Part shown: in pieces, positions 35,397 through 45,575 of the stretch
Layout: every line of letters begins with the position of its first letter
Position numbering within the stretch: the first letter of the stretch is position 1
Assembly (NCBI RefSeq): GCF_018372875.1
Contig: NZ_JAHAIF010000001.1
Span: 67,868 to 131,867 of the forward strand
DNA from: Clostridium sp.
GTDB lineage: Bacteria; Bacillota; Clostridia; Clostridiales; Clostridiaceae
DNA: 64,000 nucleotides
Direction of reading: 5' to 3'
Position numbers and translations under genes: made by a program
The notes under the pieces: generated by a model
What the model saw: the letters and a program-made list of their open reading frames with translations, nothing else
What the model was told of the DNA's origin: nothing
The model's database searches: none

Positions 35397-38300
35397 ATGA
35401 AAAGTAGAAATTTAAAAAATACGAAAAAATTTACCTCAATACTCTTAGCCAGTACTCTAGTATTATCTGTAGTAGATTTTGGTTCAATTAAATTTGTAAA
35501 GGCTGCAGACACGCAATTTGCAGGAGAAGAATGGTATGACCAAATTAGTACTGTAGAAGTAAATCGTGAGTCAGCAAGATCTACATTTACTCCATATGAA
35601 ACTATTGAAAAAGCATTGGAAAATGAAAAATCTGCACTAGATGATCTTGATGAAACAGGATCAAAGTGGTATCAAAGCTTGAATGGAACATGGGACTTTA
35701 AATGGGCTGAAAAACCTGCAGATCGTGAAAACGATTTAAGAGGTGATGAAGCTAAAAATTATAAAGAAGACTGGAATACAGAAGGCTGGGATAAGATTGA
35801 AGTTCCAAGTAATATACAAACTCAGAGAGATGAAAATGGTGATTTTAAATATGACACACCAATTTATACAAATCAGACATATCCTTGGGCAAACTATGAA
35901 TCAGTAAACTATAATACAAATGGAAAGAATAAACCTGTTGCACCAACTGTTAAAAATAGCGTTGGCCAATATAAGAGAACTTTCGTTTTACCAGAGGACT
36001 GGGACGGTAGACAAACCTTTGTTTCTTTCCAAGGTGTGGAATCAGCATTCTATTTATATATAAATGGAGAAAGAGTAGGATATGCTGAAGATAGTTATAC
36101 TGCTGATGAATTTAATATTACTGAATATCTTAAACCAGGAGAAAACACAATTGCAGTTGAGGTATATAGGTGGTCAACAGGAAGCTATCTAGAGAACCAA
36201 GACTTCATTCGTTTAAGTGGTATTTTTAGAGATGTATTTTTATATTCAAAATCAGATGTCGAGATTCGTGATATTTTTGTGAAAACTGATTTAGATGAAG
36301 AATATAAAGATGCTGTACTTACATTAGAAACAGATGTAAGAAGTTTAAGTCCAGAAAAGTCTGGTAAGTATACAGTAAAAGCTGATTTATATGAAATAGA
36401 TAGTGATAAAAAACTTTGGAGTGAACCACTTTCTTATGATATAGAAGTAAGCGCAGGAAAAGCTACAGTTGAAGAGCGCGCAGATGATAAGGGACAAAGG
36501 GGTACAGGCTCTAAAGAGGTTACTAACCCTAAAAAGTGGTTTGCAGATACACCAAATCTTTATAGATTATTAATTCAATTAGAAGATGAAAATGGTAATG
36601 TAGTTGAAACAACTTGTCAAAGAGTAGGATTTAGAGAAATTGATAAAGTTGATATAAATGAAGCAGGTCAAGAGCAAGCTCAAATTAATGGTAAAAAGAT
36701 CATGTTTAGAGGAACTAATAGACATGAGACTGATCATATAAATGGTAGAGCTCTTACAAGAGAAGATATAAAAGAAGACTTAGTAACAATGAAACAATTC
36801 AATGTTAATGCAATTAGGACATCACATTATCCTAATAATCCATACACTTATGCATTAGCAGATGAATTAGGCTTATATATATGTGATGAGTCTAATATTG
36901 AATCACATAAAGGTGCAATTGAAGCTGATATACCGTCAGGTGAAGCTGAATGGAATAATTCTGTTATGGATAGAACAATAAATATGGTAGAAAGAGATAA
37001 GAATCATCCATCAGTTGTAATTTGGTCCTTAGGAAATGAAGCAACTTATAAAATTTATCCAATGGATGAAAATTATTCTTTATATAATTCTACTCAATGG
37101 ATTTTAGAACGTGATCCATCAAGATTAAGAAAATATGAAAGAGATAACCGTTATACAAAGGGAAATAGAGAACAATCAATGGTAGATATTTATTCATCGC
37201 AATACTGGGGAGTATCATCAGTAGTTGGACACGTAACTAATACTAATAATAAGGCTCCTTATATTCAATCTGAATATGCACATGCTATGGGAAATGCACT
37301 AGGAAACTTTAAGGAGTACTGGGATGTATTTAGAAATTATGAAAATGCTCAAGGTGGATTCATATGGGATTGGATGGATCAGTCAATTGCTACAAAGATT
37401 AAAAATACTACAAAGTATTACGTGAAAAATGCAGATGGAACTGAATCAGAAATAAAAGGAACATTGGAAAATGGAAGAGAAGGAAAAGCTTTAAGAGGCA
37501 AAACTTTTGTTCCAAGTGTAAATGCAAATAGTGATGAATTAACATTATCAGCATGGGTGAAGTTAGATGGAATGACAGGAAGCGATCAAGCTATCATTTC
37601 TAAAGGTGATAATGGTTATAATTTAAAAATATCTAAAACAAACAATAAAATAGAATTTTTCGTGGATGGATGGAGCAGTGGTACTTTAACTGTTGATTTC
37701 CCTAGTGAAAAAATAGGAAAATGGACTAATATTGTAGGCACATATGCAGATGGTAAATATTCTTTATATATAGATGGCGAAATGGTTGGAGAAAAGAGTA
37801 TCTCAAAGAATACTCCGGTAGATAGTGCAAGCTATAATATAGGAATTGGTGATGATCCACAATACAATGGGCGTGTTTTTAACGGTTTGATTGATAACGT
37901 GATGGTTTTAAAGAAAGCGCTTACTAAACAAGAAATTCAAGAAAACTACAAAGTTCCTCAAGAATATGTAGTATATTCTATGGATTTTAATGAAAATGAA
38001 ATCAGAGAAGAAACAACAAATTACCCAGAAGGAGAATATTTCTTTGGATATGGTGGAGACTGGGGAGAGAAAGTTACTGATAATGATTTTTGTGGAAATG
38101 GATTAATGAATGCAGATAGAACTCCATCTGCTGAGTTATATGAAGTTAAAAAAGTGCATCAAGAAGTTTCATTCTATGATGACGGACAAGCTAAAGATGG
38201 AACAGTTAGAATAGTAAATGAATTCTTAAATACAAACTTAAATGAATATGATATAAGTTGGAAGCTTTTAATTGATAATGGAATTAAAGCTCAAGGAAAG

Positions 38301-41300
38301 CTTTCAGAAGAGCAAAAAAACATTTTACCTGGTGAAGAAAAGACTATCCAATTAGATTTACCAGAAATGCAAATAGTAGAAGGTTCTGATTATATATTAG
38401 AATTCAGTGTAACATTAAAAGAAGATCAACCATGGGCAGGAGAATACTATGGACATAAGGGTGATGAGATAGCCTTTGAACAACTTATCTTAAACTATAC
38501 ACCAGAAGTGGCCCGTCCATCTATTGATGTAAGCGAAAATAATCCAATAAATGTAGAAGAAAAAGAGGATTCAACAGTTATTACTGGTGGAGAAAATAGT
38601 GATACATTCTCTGTTACATTTGATAAAAATACTGGATATATAACAAATTATACAGTAAATGGAGAGGTTTTATTAAAAGAAGGGCCAAAGCCAAATTACT
38701 GGAGAGCAAGAGTAAGTAATGATCCAAACTTTACAGATGGTATGAAAAATGCAGCTGATAACTTTAAGGTTAATAATTATACTGTAGATGTAAAAGATAA
38801 GGTGGTTTCAGTACATGTAGATGGAACTATTGAAGGAATAGACTCACCAAACTCAATTGATTATATAATTTATGCAAATGGTGATATTGTAGTAAGTAAT
38901 AGCTTTACACCAGCAAATTCTAATGCAGTTGGCGATATTGCTAGAATTGGTATGAAGATGATAGTTCCAGAAGGATATGAAAACATCACTTATTATGGTA
39001 GAGGGCCTCAAGAAAACTATATAGATAGAAATACAGGGGCTAAGATTGGAATTTATAAGGATACAGTAACTAATTCCTTCTCAAGTAAATATATTAGACC
39101 ACAAGAGAATGGAAATAAGACAGATGTTAGATGGACTGCTTTAACAAATGGTGAAAATGGTAAAGGTATAATGGTAGTTGCCGAGGATAAGATGGAAACA
39201 AGTGCACTACATTATAGAGCTGAAGACATCTATAATACTTGGAAGAATTTAGGTCACCCATACCAAGTTCCTACTATTGATGATACTGTATTAACAGTAG
39301 ATTATGCTCAAAGAGGTCTTGGTAATGCAAGCTGTGGTCCTGGTCCATTAGGTGAATATATTCTAAATAAAGGTGAAACTTATACACATTCATTTAGAAT
39401 TACTCCAATTACAAAAGCTGCATCTAATGATAATGAATTTGTAAAAGAGAGAATGGAAAATAGTAAGTTAAATCCAAATTCAATAATGCCAGTTACTGAT
39501 ATAACTTTAGATGGTGTTTCTTTAGATGGATTTGAGCCTTTAAGAACTGAATATAGTTATGATTTATTTGATAAAGAAGGGCTTACATTCCCTAAGGTAG
39601 AAGCTGTTGCTACAGATGAAAATGTAAAATTAGAAATTACTCAGGCTACAAAGGAAAATCCTGTAGCTACAATTAAAGCAACTTCATCTTATGGCATAGA
39701 AAAGACATATACTATAAAGTTTAATTTAGTAGATCAAATATATGTAAGTGATATGGAATGGATAGTTGATAAGGGCGGATACAGTTCAAACCAAAGGGAT
39801 CTTTGTACATGTGGTAGTCCTTTAGGTGTTTGGGTTGATGGAGTTAAGACTCCATTTAAAAAGGGTGTTGGATCACATGCACCTTCCGAAGTAACAATTA
39901 ATGTTGAAGGTAAAGATGCTACAAACTTTACTGCAATTGCAGGAATTGGAATGGAGCAAGGTGGAAATAGTAATGTTAACTTTGTAGTAAAGGTTGATGG
40001 TAAAGAAGTATTCCGTAAGAATGATGTGATGTTTAAAACTTCAGTTCCAGTAAATGTAGATATTCGTGGAGCTAAAACAGTATCACTTATTACAGAAACT
40101 AATGGTGCAGATTCAAATGACCATGCTGTATGGGCTGATGCAAAATTAATTAATACTGTAACTAAAGTAGATTTAGAATCTGCTATAGCAGAATATGAAA
40201 CAATTGCTGAATCAAAGGCTGATTATACAGCTAATAGTTTTGGAGCATATACAGAGTCATATAATAGTGCAAAGGAAATATTATTATCTGAAAATGCAAC
40301 ACAAAAACAAGTTGATGATGCTACAGAGGCTTTAAATTCTGCTAAGAATTCTCTTGTTTATATTAAGGATTTGAAGTTAATGGTAGAAGAATATGAAGCA
40401 TTAGATAAAGAGCTATTTGTTGAAGAAAGTTATAATAAGTTACAAGATGCGCTAGTAAAAGGAAATGAAGTATTATCAAATCCAGCAGCAACAAAAGAGC
40501 AAGTAACAGAAATAATGGCTCAGTTACAAGATGCATTTACAAATCTAATTCCATTAGATGAGAATAGAAAAGCTTTGATTAGTATTATTGATGAATTTAA
40601 TAAGAAAGATGAAGAATCTTATACAGAAGCATCATGGAATGCTTATAAAGAGTTTATTGATGGTGTCATTGAAACACTAAATAATCCAAAGGCTACTGAT
40701 GAAGAAATTCAATTAAAAATATCACAAGCACCAGGAAAAGTTGAAGCATTGGTAGATTTAACATTATTAAAAGAAGCTATTAATAATTTAGTTCCTCATG
40801 ATGAAGTAAATTATACAGTAAATTCATGGAGTGACTATATTAATACAGTAGAATCAGCAAAAGCAATATTAAACAAATCAGATGCAAGTAAAGATGAGGT
40901 GAATGCAGCAGTAGAAAGCTTAAAAGCAATAGATGATAATCTAGTTGATGTATCTGAATTGAAAAATTTAATTTCTGAAGCTGAAAAGTTAGAAGAGAAA
41001 AATTATGAAGTTGATGCTTGGAAAACATTAAAAGAGCAAATTGAATCAGCAAAAAATGCTTTAATAGATGGTTCAAAAGAGGAAATAACAAGTATTATGA
41101 AATCATTAAAGGATGCAATGGATAATACAAAGGTACCTGAAAAACCAGAAAATCCAGACCCAGAACCACCAGTTGATACTCCAACTGAAAAACCAGGGGA
41201 GACTCCTGGACAAGGAAATGGTAGTGGAACTAATGGAACTGTTACAACTGGAGATAGAAATAACGTATGGCCTATAGTAGCTGTAAATGGTATAGCTATG

Positions 41301-41342
41301 ATGGTTGGTGGATTCCTATTTATGCTAAAGAAGAAGCATTAG
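35397..41342 (+). CDS. Giant secreted GH2 beta-galactosidase with LamG, NPCBM and FIVAR modules
   Basis: 1981 residues. A signal peptide ends near residue 37 (FVKAAD). The GH2 sugar-binding and sandwich domains (about 65-420) precede a TIM barrel with acid/base Glu548 (SLGNEATY) and nucleophile Glu626 (QSEYAHAMGN). A LamG-like domain (about 680-860) is inserted in the barrel after GGFIWDWMDQSI, and the barrel resumes at FFGYGGDWGE. DUF4981 and Bgal_small_N (about 1065-1340), a cadherin-like strand domain, an NPCBM domain (about 1448-1590) and four to five FIVAR repeats (1590-1905) follow. The Pro/Gly-rich stalk, TM and KKKH tail suggest wall anchoring, but the sorting motif reads TVTTGD rather than LPxTG. 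It probably trims galactosides from host glycans. Confidence 0.9.
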   Translation: MKSRNLKNTKKFTSILLASTLVLSVVDFGSIKFVKAADTQFAGEEWYDQISTVEVNRESARSTFTPYETIEKALENEKSALDDLDETGSKWYQSLNGTWDFKWAEKPADRENDLRGDEAKNYKEDWNTEGWDKIEVPSNIQTQRDENGDFKYDTPIYTNQTYPWANYESVNYNTNGKNKPVAPTVKNSVGQYKRTFVLPEDWDGRQTFVSFQGVESAFYLYINGERVGYAEDSYTADEFNITEYLKPGENTIAVEVYRWSTGSYLENQDFIRLSGIFRDVFLYSKSDVEIRDIFVKTDLDEEYKDAVLTLETDVRSLSPEKSGKYTVKADLYEIDSDKKLWSEPLSYDIEVSAGKATVEERADDKGQRGTGSKEVTNPKKWFADTPNLYRLLIQLEDENGNVVETTCQRVGFREIDKVDINEAGQEQAQINGKKIMFRGTNRHETDHINGRALTREDIKEDLVTMKQFNVNAIRTSHYPNNPYTYALADELGLYICDESNIESHKGAIEADIPSGEAEWNNSVMDRTINMVERDKNHPSVVIWSLGNEATYKIYPMDENYSLYNSTQWILERDPSRLRKYERDNRYTKGNREQSMVDIYSSQYWGVSSVVGHVTNTNNKAPYIQSEYAHAMGNALGNFKEYWDVFRNYENAQGGFIWDWMDQSIATKIKNTTKYYVKNADGTESEIKGTLENGREGKALRGKTFVPSVNANSDELTLSAWVKLDGMTGSDQAIISKGDNGYNLKISKTNNKIEFFVDGWSSGTLTVDFPSEKIGKWTNIVGTYADGKYSLYIDGEMVGEKSISKNTPVDSASYNIGIGDDPQYNGRVFNGLIDNVMVLKKALTKQEIQENYKVPQEYVVYSMDFNENEIREETTNYPEGEYFFGYGGDWGEKVTDNDFCGNGLMNADRTPSAELYEVKKVHQEVSFYDDGQAKDGTVRIVNEFLNTNLNEYDISWKLLIDNGIKAQGKLSEEQKNILPGEEKTIQLDLPEMQIVEGSDYILEFSVTLKEDQPWAGEYYGHKGDEIAFEQLILNYTPEVARPSIDVSENNPINVEEKEDSTVITGGENSDTFSVTFDKNTGYITNYTVNGEVLLKEGPKPNYWRARVSNDPNFTDGMKNAADNFKVNNYTVDVKDKVVSVHVDGTIEGIDSPNSIDYIIYANGDIVVSNSFTPANSNAVGDIARIGMKMIVPEGYENITYYGRGPQENYIDRNTGAKIGIYKDTVTNSFSSKYIRPQENGNKTDVRWTALTNGENGKGIMVVAEDKMETSALHYRAEDIYNTWKNLGHPYQVPTIDDTVLTVDYAQRGLGNASCGPGPLGEYILNKGETYTHSFRITPITKAASNDNEFVKERMENSKLNPNSIMPVTDITLDGVSLDGFEPLRTEYSYDLFDKEGLTFPKVEAVATDENVKLEITQATKENPVATIKATSSYGIEKTYTIKFNLVDQIYVSDMEWIVDKGGYSSNQRDLCTCGSPLGVWVDGVKTPFKKGVGSHAPSEVTINVEGKDATNFTAIAGIGMEQGGNSNVNFVVKVDGKEVFRKNDVMFKTSVPVNVDIRGAKTVSLITETNGADSNDHAVWADAKLINTVTKVDLESAIAEYETIAESKADYTANSFGAYTESYNSAKEILLSENATQKQVDDATEALNSAKNSLVYIKDLKLMVEEYEALDKELFVEESYNKLQDALVKGNEVLSNPAATKEQVTEIMAQLQDAFTNLIPLDENRKALISIIDEFNKKDEESYTEASWNAYKEFIDGVIETLNNPKATDEEIQLKISQAPGKVEALVDLTLLKEAINNLVPHDEVNYTVNSWSDYINTVESAKAILNKSDASKDEVNAAVESLKAIDDNLVDVSELKNLISEAEKLEEKNYEVDAWKTLKEQIESAKNALIDGSKEEITSIMKSLKDAMDNTKVPEKPENPDPEPPVDTPTEKPGETPGQGNGSGTNGTVTTGDRNNVWPIVAVNGIAMMVGGFLFMLKKKH

Positions 41343-41358
41343 TTTTATTATTATAAAG

Positions 41359-41392
41359 AATAGAGATAGCTTAATATTAGGCTATCTCTATT
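41359..41392 (+). terminator. Terminator of the beta-galactosidase gene
   Basis: A 12-bp stem (AATAGAGATAGC / GCTATCTCTATT) followed by TTTT. Confidence 0.88.
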
Positions 41393-41454
41393 TTTTATAT
41401 AATTACAAGGAAAAATTTAATATTATTAAAAATGAATAATTAAATATAAACATG

Positions 41455-41484
41455 TTGACTGAATTCGACAAATAGATATATAAT
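41455..41484 (+). promoter_or_regulatory. Promoter of codBA
   Basis: TTGACT at 41455-41460, an 18-base spacer and TATAAT at 41479-41484, about 20 bases before the PyrR-type hairpin. Confidence 0.7.
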
Positions 41485-41502
41485 GAATCCAAGAAAACTA
41501 GT

Positions 41503-41633
41503 CCTTTAAATTAAATCCAGAGAGATTAATAAGGTCGAAATTATACGGCACAGTTAAAATGAAAAGATACATGGGTGTATATCTTTTTATTAAGTGAAAC
41601 GACCTTTCTACAAAAGAAAGGTCGTTTCTTTTA
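41503..41633 (+). promoter_or_regulatory. PyrR-type attenuator upstream of codBA
   Basis: A hairpin at 41503-41534 shows the PyrR-binding loop consensus ATCCAGAGAGATT. Its 3' flank AAGGTCG (41531-41537) can pair with CGACCTT (41600-41606) as antiterminator. That segment otherwise belongs to a perfect 14-bp terminator, GAAACGACCTTTCT / AGAAAGGTCGTTTC (41596-41628), with a T-tract. UMP/UTP-bound PyrR holding the first hairpin would release the terminator. PyrR control of cytosine uptake and deamination fits, since both feed uracil into UMP synthesis. Confidence 0.78.
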
Positions 41634-41680
41634 AATATGAGTACTGGTTTTCCTAAATATAAAATTTAGGAGGATAAAAA

Positions 41681-42916
41681 ATGGAACAAAAGACAAAAAA
41701 TCATGATAGTGATTATGCATTGGAGCATGTGCATAAAAAAGATAAGAAAGGTTTCTTTTCAATGTTTGTGGTTATGCTTGGATTTACATTTTTCTCAGCG
41801 AGTATGTTAACAGGAGGGAATTTAGGGACAGGCTTACCACTAAAGGATTTCTTTATAGCAGTATTCATAGGAAATTTAATACTAGCTTGTTATACAGGAG
41901 CATTAGCTTATATAGGAGCTGACACTGGACTTTCAATGCACTTACTTGCTAGGTATTCATTTGGTGAAAAGGGTTCATATTTAGCATCATTTGTAACAAG
42001 TATTACTCAAATAGGTTGGTTTGGTGTTGGAATAGCAATGTTTGCAATACCAGTAGCAAATAGATTTAATGTAAATCTATACTTATTAGTAGCAATTACA
42101 GGAATACTAATGACAGCAACAGCTTATTTTGGTATGAAGTCACTTACAATATTAAGTGCAATAGCAGTACCAGCCATAGCAATATTAGGTAGTACATCAG
42201 CTATAATGGCAACAAATTCAGTTGGTGGAGTTCAAGGATTAATGAATATAGAGCCAACAACTAAGATGGCATTAGTAACAGCTGTAACATTATGTGTAGG
42301 ATCTTTTATAAGTGGAGGAACAGCTACGCCAGACTTTGCAAGATTCTCAAAGAATAAGAAGGTTGCAGTTTCAACAACTGTAATAGCATTCTTTATAGGT
42401 AACTCATTAATGTTCTTGTTTGGAGCAGTTGGAGCAATGGTTACAGGAAATTCAGATATAGCAGATGTTATGTTTTCACAAGGGTTAGTAATACCAGCAA
42501 TATTGGTACTAGGTTTAAATATATGGACAACAAATGATAATGCAATATATACAGCTGCATTAGGACTTTCAAATATAACAAAATTACCTAAGAAACATAT
42601 GGTAATCATAGGAGGGCTAATAGGAACTGTAGGTGCAATATGGTTAAATAATAACTTTACAGCATTCTTAACATTCTTAAACTCAATGTTACCTCCAGTA
42701 GGTGGAATATTAATAGCAGATTACTTCTTTGTAAAGAAAAGAAAGTATGATACTATAGAAAAAACAGAATTCAAAAATATAAACTGGGTGGCTATAGTAT
42801 CCTTCTTAGCAGGATTTATAGTTGCAAATGTTGTTACAATAGGAGTTATAGCATTAAACGCAATTATAACAACAATGTTAGTTTATGTAGTAGGAACAAA
42901 AATAACTAATAAATAA
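41681..42916 (+). CDS. codB: Cytosine permease
   Basis: A 411-residue NCS1-family membrane protein with about 12 helices. The N-terminal FVVMLGFTFFSASMLTGGNLGTG and GGTATPDFARFSKN motifs are typical of CodB. It imports cytosine for the deaminase encoded next. Ribosome site AGGAGG. It is preceded by the PyrR-type attenuator and lies 12 bases before codA. Confidence 0.92.
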   Translation: MEQKTKNHDSDYALEHVHKKDKKGFFSMFVVMLGFTFFSASMLTGGNLGTGLPLKDFFIAVFIGNLILACYTGALAYIGADTGLSMHLLARYSFGEKGSYLASFVTSITQIGWFGVGIAMFAIPVANRFNVNLYLLVAITGILMTATAYFGMKSLTILSAIAVPAIAILGSTSAIMATNSVGGVQGLMNIEPTTKMALVTAVTLCVGSFISGGTATPDFARFSKNKKVAVSTTVIAFFIGNSLMFLFGAVGAMVTGNSDIADVMFSQGLVIPAILVLGLNIWTTNDNAIYTAALGLSNITKLPKKHMVIIGGLIGTVGAIWLNNNFTAFLTFLNSMLPPVGGILIADYFFVKKRKYDTIEKTEFKNINWVAIVSFLAGFIVANVVTIGVIALNAIITTMLVYVVGTKITNK

Positions 42917-42928
42917 GGTGATGATAAT

Positions 42929-44194
42929 ATGTTAATCAAAAATATTAGACTTTTAGATAGAGAAGGATCATTTGATATAAGAATTTTAGACGAAAAGTTT
43001 AAAGAAATAGATTCAAGTTTAGAAGCATTAGAAGGGGAAGAGGTTATAGAAGGAAATGGAGCTTTAGCATCTGCTCCATTTATAGAACCACATGTTCACT
43101 TAGATACCACTTTAACAGCAGGAGAACCTGAGTGGAATAAAAGTGGAACTCTTTTTGAAGGAATTGAAAGATGGTCTCAAAGAAAAGAATTTTTAACTAA
43201 AGAAGATGTAAAAACTAGAGCTAAAAAGGCAATAGAGTGGCAAGTGGCAAACGGAATTCAATTCATAAGAACACATGTTGATGTTACAGATGAGAGTTTA
43301 GTTGCTTTAAAGGCAATGGTTGAAGTAAGAGAAGAAGTTAAGGATTATGTTACATTGCAAATAGTAGCCTTTCCTCAAGAAGGAATTCTTTCATATCCAA
43401 ATGGATTAGAACTAGTTGAGGAAGCTATAAAGCTAGGTGCAGATGTAATAGGTGCTATACCTCACTTTGAATTTACAAGGGAGTATGGAGTTGAATCTAT
43501 AAATAAGATTTTTGAATTAGCAAAAAAATATAATGTATTAGTTGATGTTCACTGTGACGAAATTGATGATGAACAATCAAGATTCTTAGAGGTTGTAGCT
43601 ACAAGAGCTTTAGAAACAGGTCTTAAGAACAAGGTAACAGCTAGTCATACAACTGCAATGGGATCATACAATAATGCTTATACTTATAAGTTATTTAGAC
43701 TTTTAAAAATGTCAGGAATAAATTTTGTTTCAAATCCTTTAGTTAATACTCACCTACAAGGAAGATTTGATACATATCCAAAGAGAAGAGGTATTACTAG
43801 AGTTAAGGAGCTTGATGAAGCAGGAATTAATGTATGCTTTGGACATGATGATATCTTTGACCCATGGTATCCAATGGGAACAGGAAATATGTTAGAAGTA
43901 GTTCATTTGGGGTTACATGTATGTCAAATGATGGGATATGATGATATAAATGAATCCCTAAAGTTTATCTCAACTAATAGTGCAAGAACATTAAATATAG
44001 AAGATAAATATGGAATAGAAATAGGTAAGCCAGGTAATTTAATTTTACTAAACGCTGAAAGTGGTTATGATGCAGTAAGAAGAAGAGCAGAAGTTTTATA
44101 CTCTATAAGAGAAGGTAGAGTAATAGCTAAAACATTGCCAAGTAAATCATTTATAAATTTAGAAGAGGAAAAAGAAATTACTTTTAAAAGATAA
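42929..44194 (+). CDS. codA: Cytosine deaminase
   Basis: A 421-residue amidohydrolase converting cytosine to uracil and ammonia. Metal ligands are in EPHVHLD (near residue 57), [12 protein letters not shown] and [10 protein letters not shown], and the late catalytic aspartate is in [11 protein letters not shown]. All match bacterial CodA. It is the second gene of codBA, followed by a clear terminator. Confidence 0.94.
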   Translation: MLIKNIRLLDREGSFDIRILDEKFKEIDSSLEALEGEEVIEGNGALASAPFIEPHVHLDTTLTAGEPEWNKSGTLFEGIERWSQRKEFLTKEDVKTRAKKAIEWQVANGIQFIRTHVDVTDESLVALKAMVEVREEVKDYVTLQIVAFPQEGILSYPNGLELVEEAIKLGADVIGAIPHFEFTREYGVESINKIFELAKKYNVLVDVHCDEIDDEQSRFLEVVATRALETGLKNKVTASHTTAMGSYNNAYTYKLFRLLKMSGINFVSNPLVNTHLQGRFDTYPKRRGITRVKELDEAGINVCFGHDDIFDPWYPMGTGNMLEVVHLGLHVCQMMGYDDINESLKFISTNSARTLNIEDKYGIEIGKPGNLILLNAESGYDAVRRRAEVLYSIREGRVIAKTLPSKSFINLEEEKEITFKR

Positions 44195-44198
44195 TACT

Positions 44199-44226
44199 AA
44201 AAGAGCTAGTTTATGCTAGCTCTTTT
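44199..44226 (+). terminator. Terminator of codBA
   Basis: A perfect 11-bp stem (AAAAGAGCTAG / CTAGCTCTTTT) with a 6-base loop. Confidence 0.88.
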
Positions 44227-44323
44227 AATTTTTAAAACAAAGCATCAATGGTATTAATTGTTATAATTGAAAGTATATTGTACAATAAAAATAATAAGAG
44301 AATTTATGGATGGGGGAGATATA

Positions 44324-44842
44324 GTGTATTCATATAAACAGTTAACAGATCCCAATAGTATAAATATGATTAAAAAAGCTCATGGAAAATTTTTGATTCC
44401 GCTTATAGTATCAATGGGATCTATGGTGAATATAATATTAGCTCTGTTATTTTATTTTGCTACTAAAGATATGTTTTTAAAAACATCTTATCCTATATAC
44501 ATACTTCTAGCTTTAATTGTACTACAGATAATTTTAGGGGTAACGATATATGGAAAGTATATAAATAAAGTAGTTATAGACTTGAAGAAATCCCATGGAG
44601 AAATTGAAATTAATTTTAATGAAAAGGGACTTACTATTAAGAAGAATGAAACATTAATAGAAATTTCATGGGAAGGAATTAAAGAAGTTAGAATATATGA
44701 TGGCTATATAATATTTGTTAGTAAAAATTCTTGTGTATTAAACCGTATTATGACTTTTGATGGTTTTAATGTTGAAAGAGATGTGCTAATTTCTGATATA
44801 GAAAAATATAAAGAGGTGAGGTGGTATTACAATGAATTTTAA
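44324..44842 (+). CDS. YcxB-like membrane protein (first of a pair)
   Basis: A 172-residue protein with two TM helices (about residues 20-45 and 50-75) and a cytoplasmic beta-rich domain: GEIEINFNEKGLTIKKNETLIEISWEGIKEVRIYDGYIIF. That is the YcxB-like pattern of small Firmicute membrane proteins; the function is unknown. GGGGGAG precedes the GTG at 44324; the frame's first start at 44267 has no site. It overlaps the next gene by 11 bases. Confidence 0.7.
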   Translation: MYSYKQLTDPNSINMIKKAHGKFLIPLIVSMGSMVNIILALLFYFATKDMFLKTSYPIYILLALIVLQIILGVTIYGKYINKVVIDLKKSHGEIEINFNEKGLTIKKNETLIEISWEGIKEVRIYDGYIIFVSKNSCVLNRIMTFDGFNVERDVLISDIEKYKEVRWYYNEF

Positions 44843-45455
44843 ATTTTCACCTTCTGAAAATGAATTTGAATATAGGGAGTATATTAACTATAGGGTAGGT
44901 AGTGCGGTGGTTAATAAAATCTATATGTCCTGTTGTGTAAAGTTATTAGGGTATATACTGGTATTTATAAACGTATTTAAGCTTTTTAATAAATATAAAT
45001 TTGCATCTAATATTACTACAGCTATTTTATTATTATTTTTAGGAATAACAGTTATAGTAATTCTTATATGTTTATTAAGAAAAAAGATAGGTATGAAAAA
45101 ATATAAAAAGCAATTTGTTGATATTGATACTATATACTCTTTTAAAATGGATGAATGTACAATATGTAGAGAAAATAAACATTCATATATTGAAGCACCA
45201 CTTAAATCAATAACTGAGATAATAAAGATCCATTCTGGATTAATTATTAAGTTAAGAGATATTAAGGAAGATATATTTATTCCAAGTAAATCTTTGCCTA
45301 TTGAAGAAAAGGAATTTATCCATTATATAGAGGATAAGAACATGGAATTAGAAGTGAAAGAATATAAGGGCGTTAGTAACAAGAAATTATTTAAACTATT
45401 TTTAGAGGTTTATGGATTATTGATTGTTGCAACTATTTTGGGGCTTATATTATAA
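44832..45455 (+). CDS. YcxB-like membrane protein (second of a pair)
   Basis: A 207-residue protein of the same build as its neighbour. It has two TM helices near residues 30-80, then a beta-rich domain with YSFKMDECTICREN and IIKIHSGLIIKLRDIKEDIFIPSKSLPIEEKEF. It also has a C-terminal TM of its own. The overlapping genes look like diverged duplicates whose products may act together. A terminator follows. Confidence 0.7.
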   Translation: MNFKFSPSENEFEYREYINYRVGSAVVNKIYMSCCVKLLGYILVFINVFKLFNKYKFASNITTAILLLFLGITVIVILICLLRKKIGMKKYKKQFVDIDTIYSFKMDECTICRENKHSYIEAPLKSITEIIKIHSGLIIKLRDIKEDIFIPSKSLPIEEKEFIHYIEDKNMELEVKEYKGVSNKKLFKLFLEVYGLLIVATILGLIL

Positions 45456-45467
45456 AACAATACAAAA

Positions 45468-45506
45468 AATAAAAGTAGCTTAACGTAGAGTTAGGCTACT
45501 TTTATT
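45468..45506 (+). terminator. Terminator of the YcxB-like pair
   Basis: A perfect 12-bp stem (AATAAAAGTAGC / GCTACTTTTATT) with a 15-base loop, followed by TTTAT. Confidence 0.8.
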
Positions 45507-45575
45507 TTTATTTCTTAACACAAAAATAAGATTTTTCAATAAATATATTATAAGAAAATTATTTGGAGGAGAATT

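Noticed and set aside
40170..41110. Tandem DNA repeats in the 3' part of the galactosidase gene
   Set aside because: The repetition is at protein level (FIVAR modules) and too diverged in DNA to call a nucleotide repeat.
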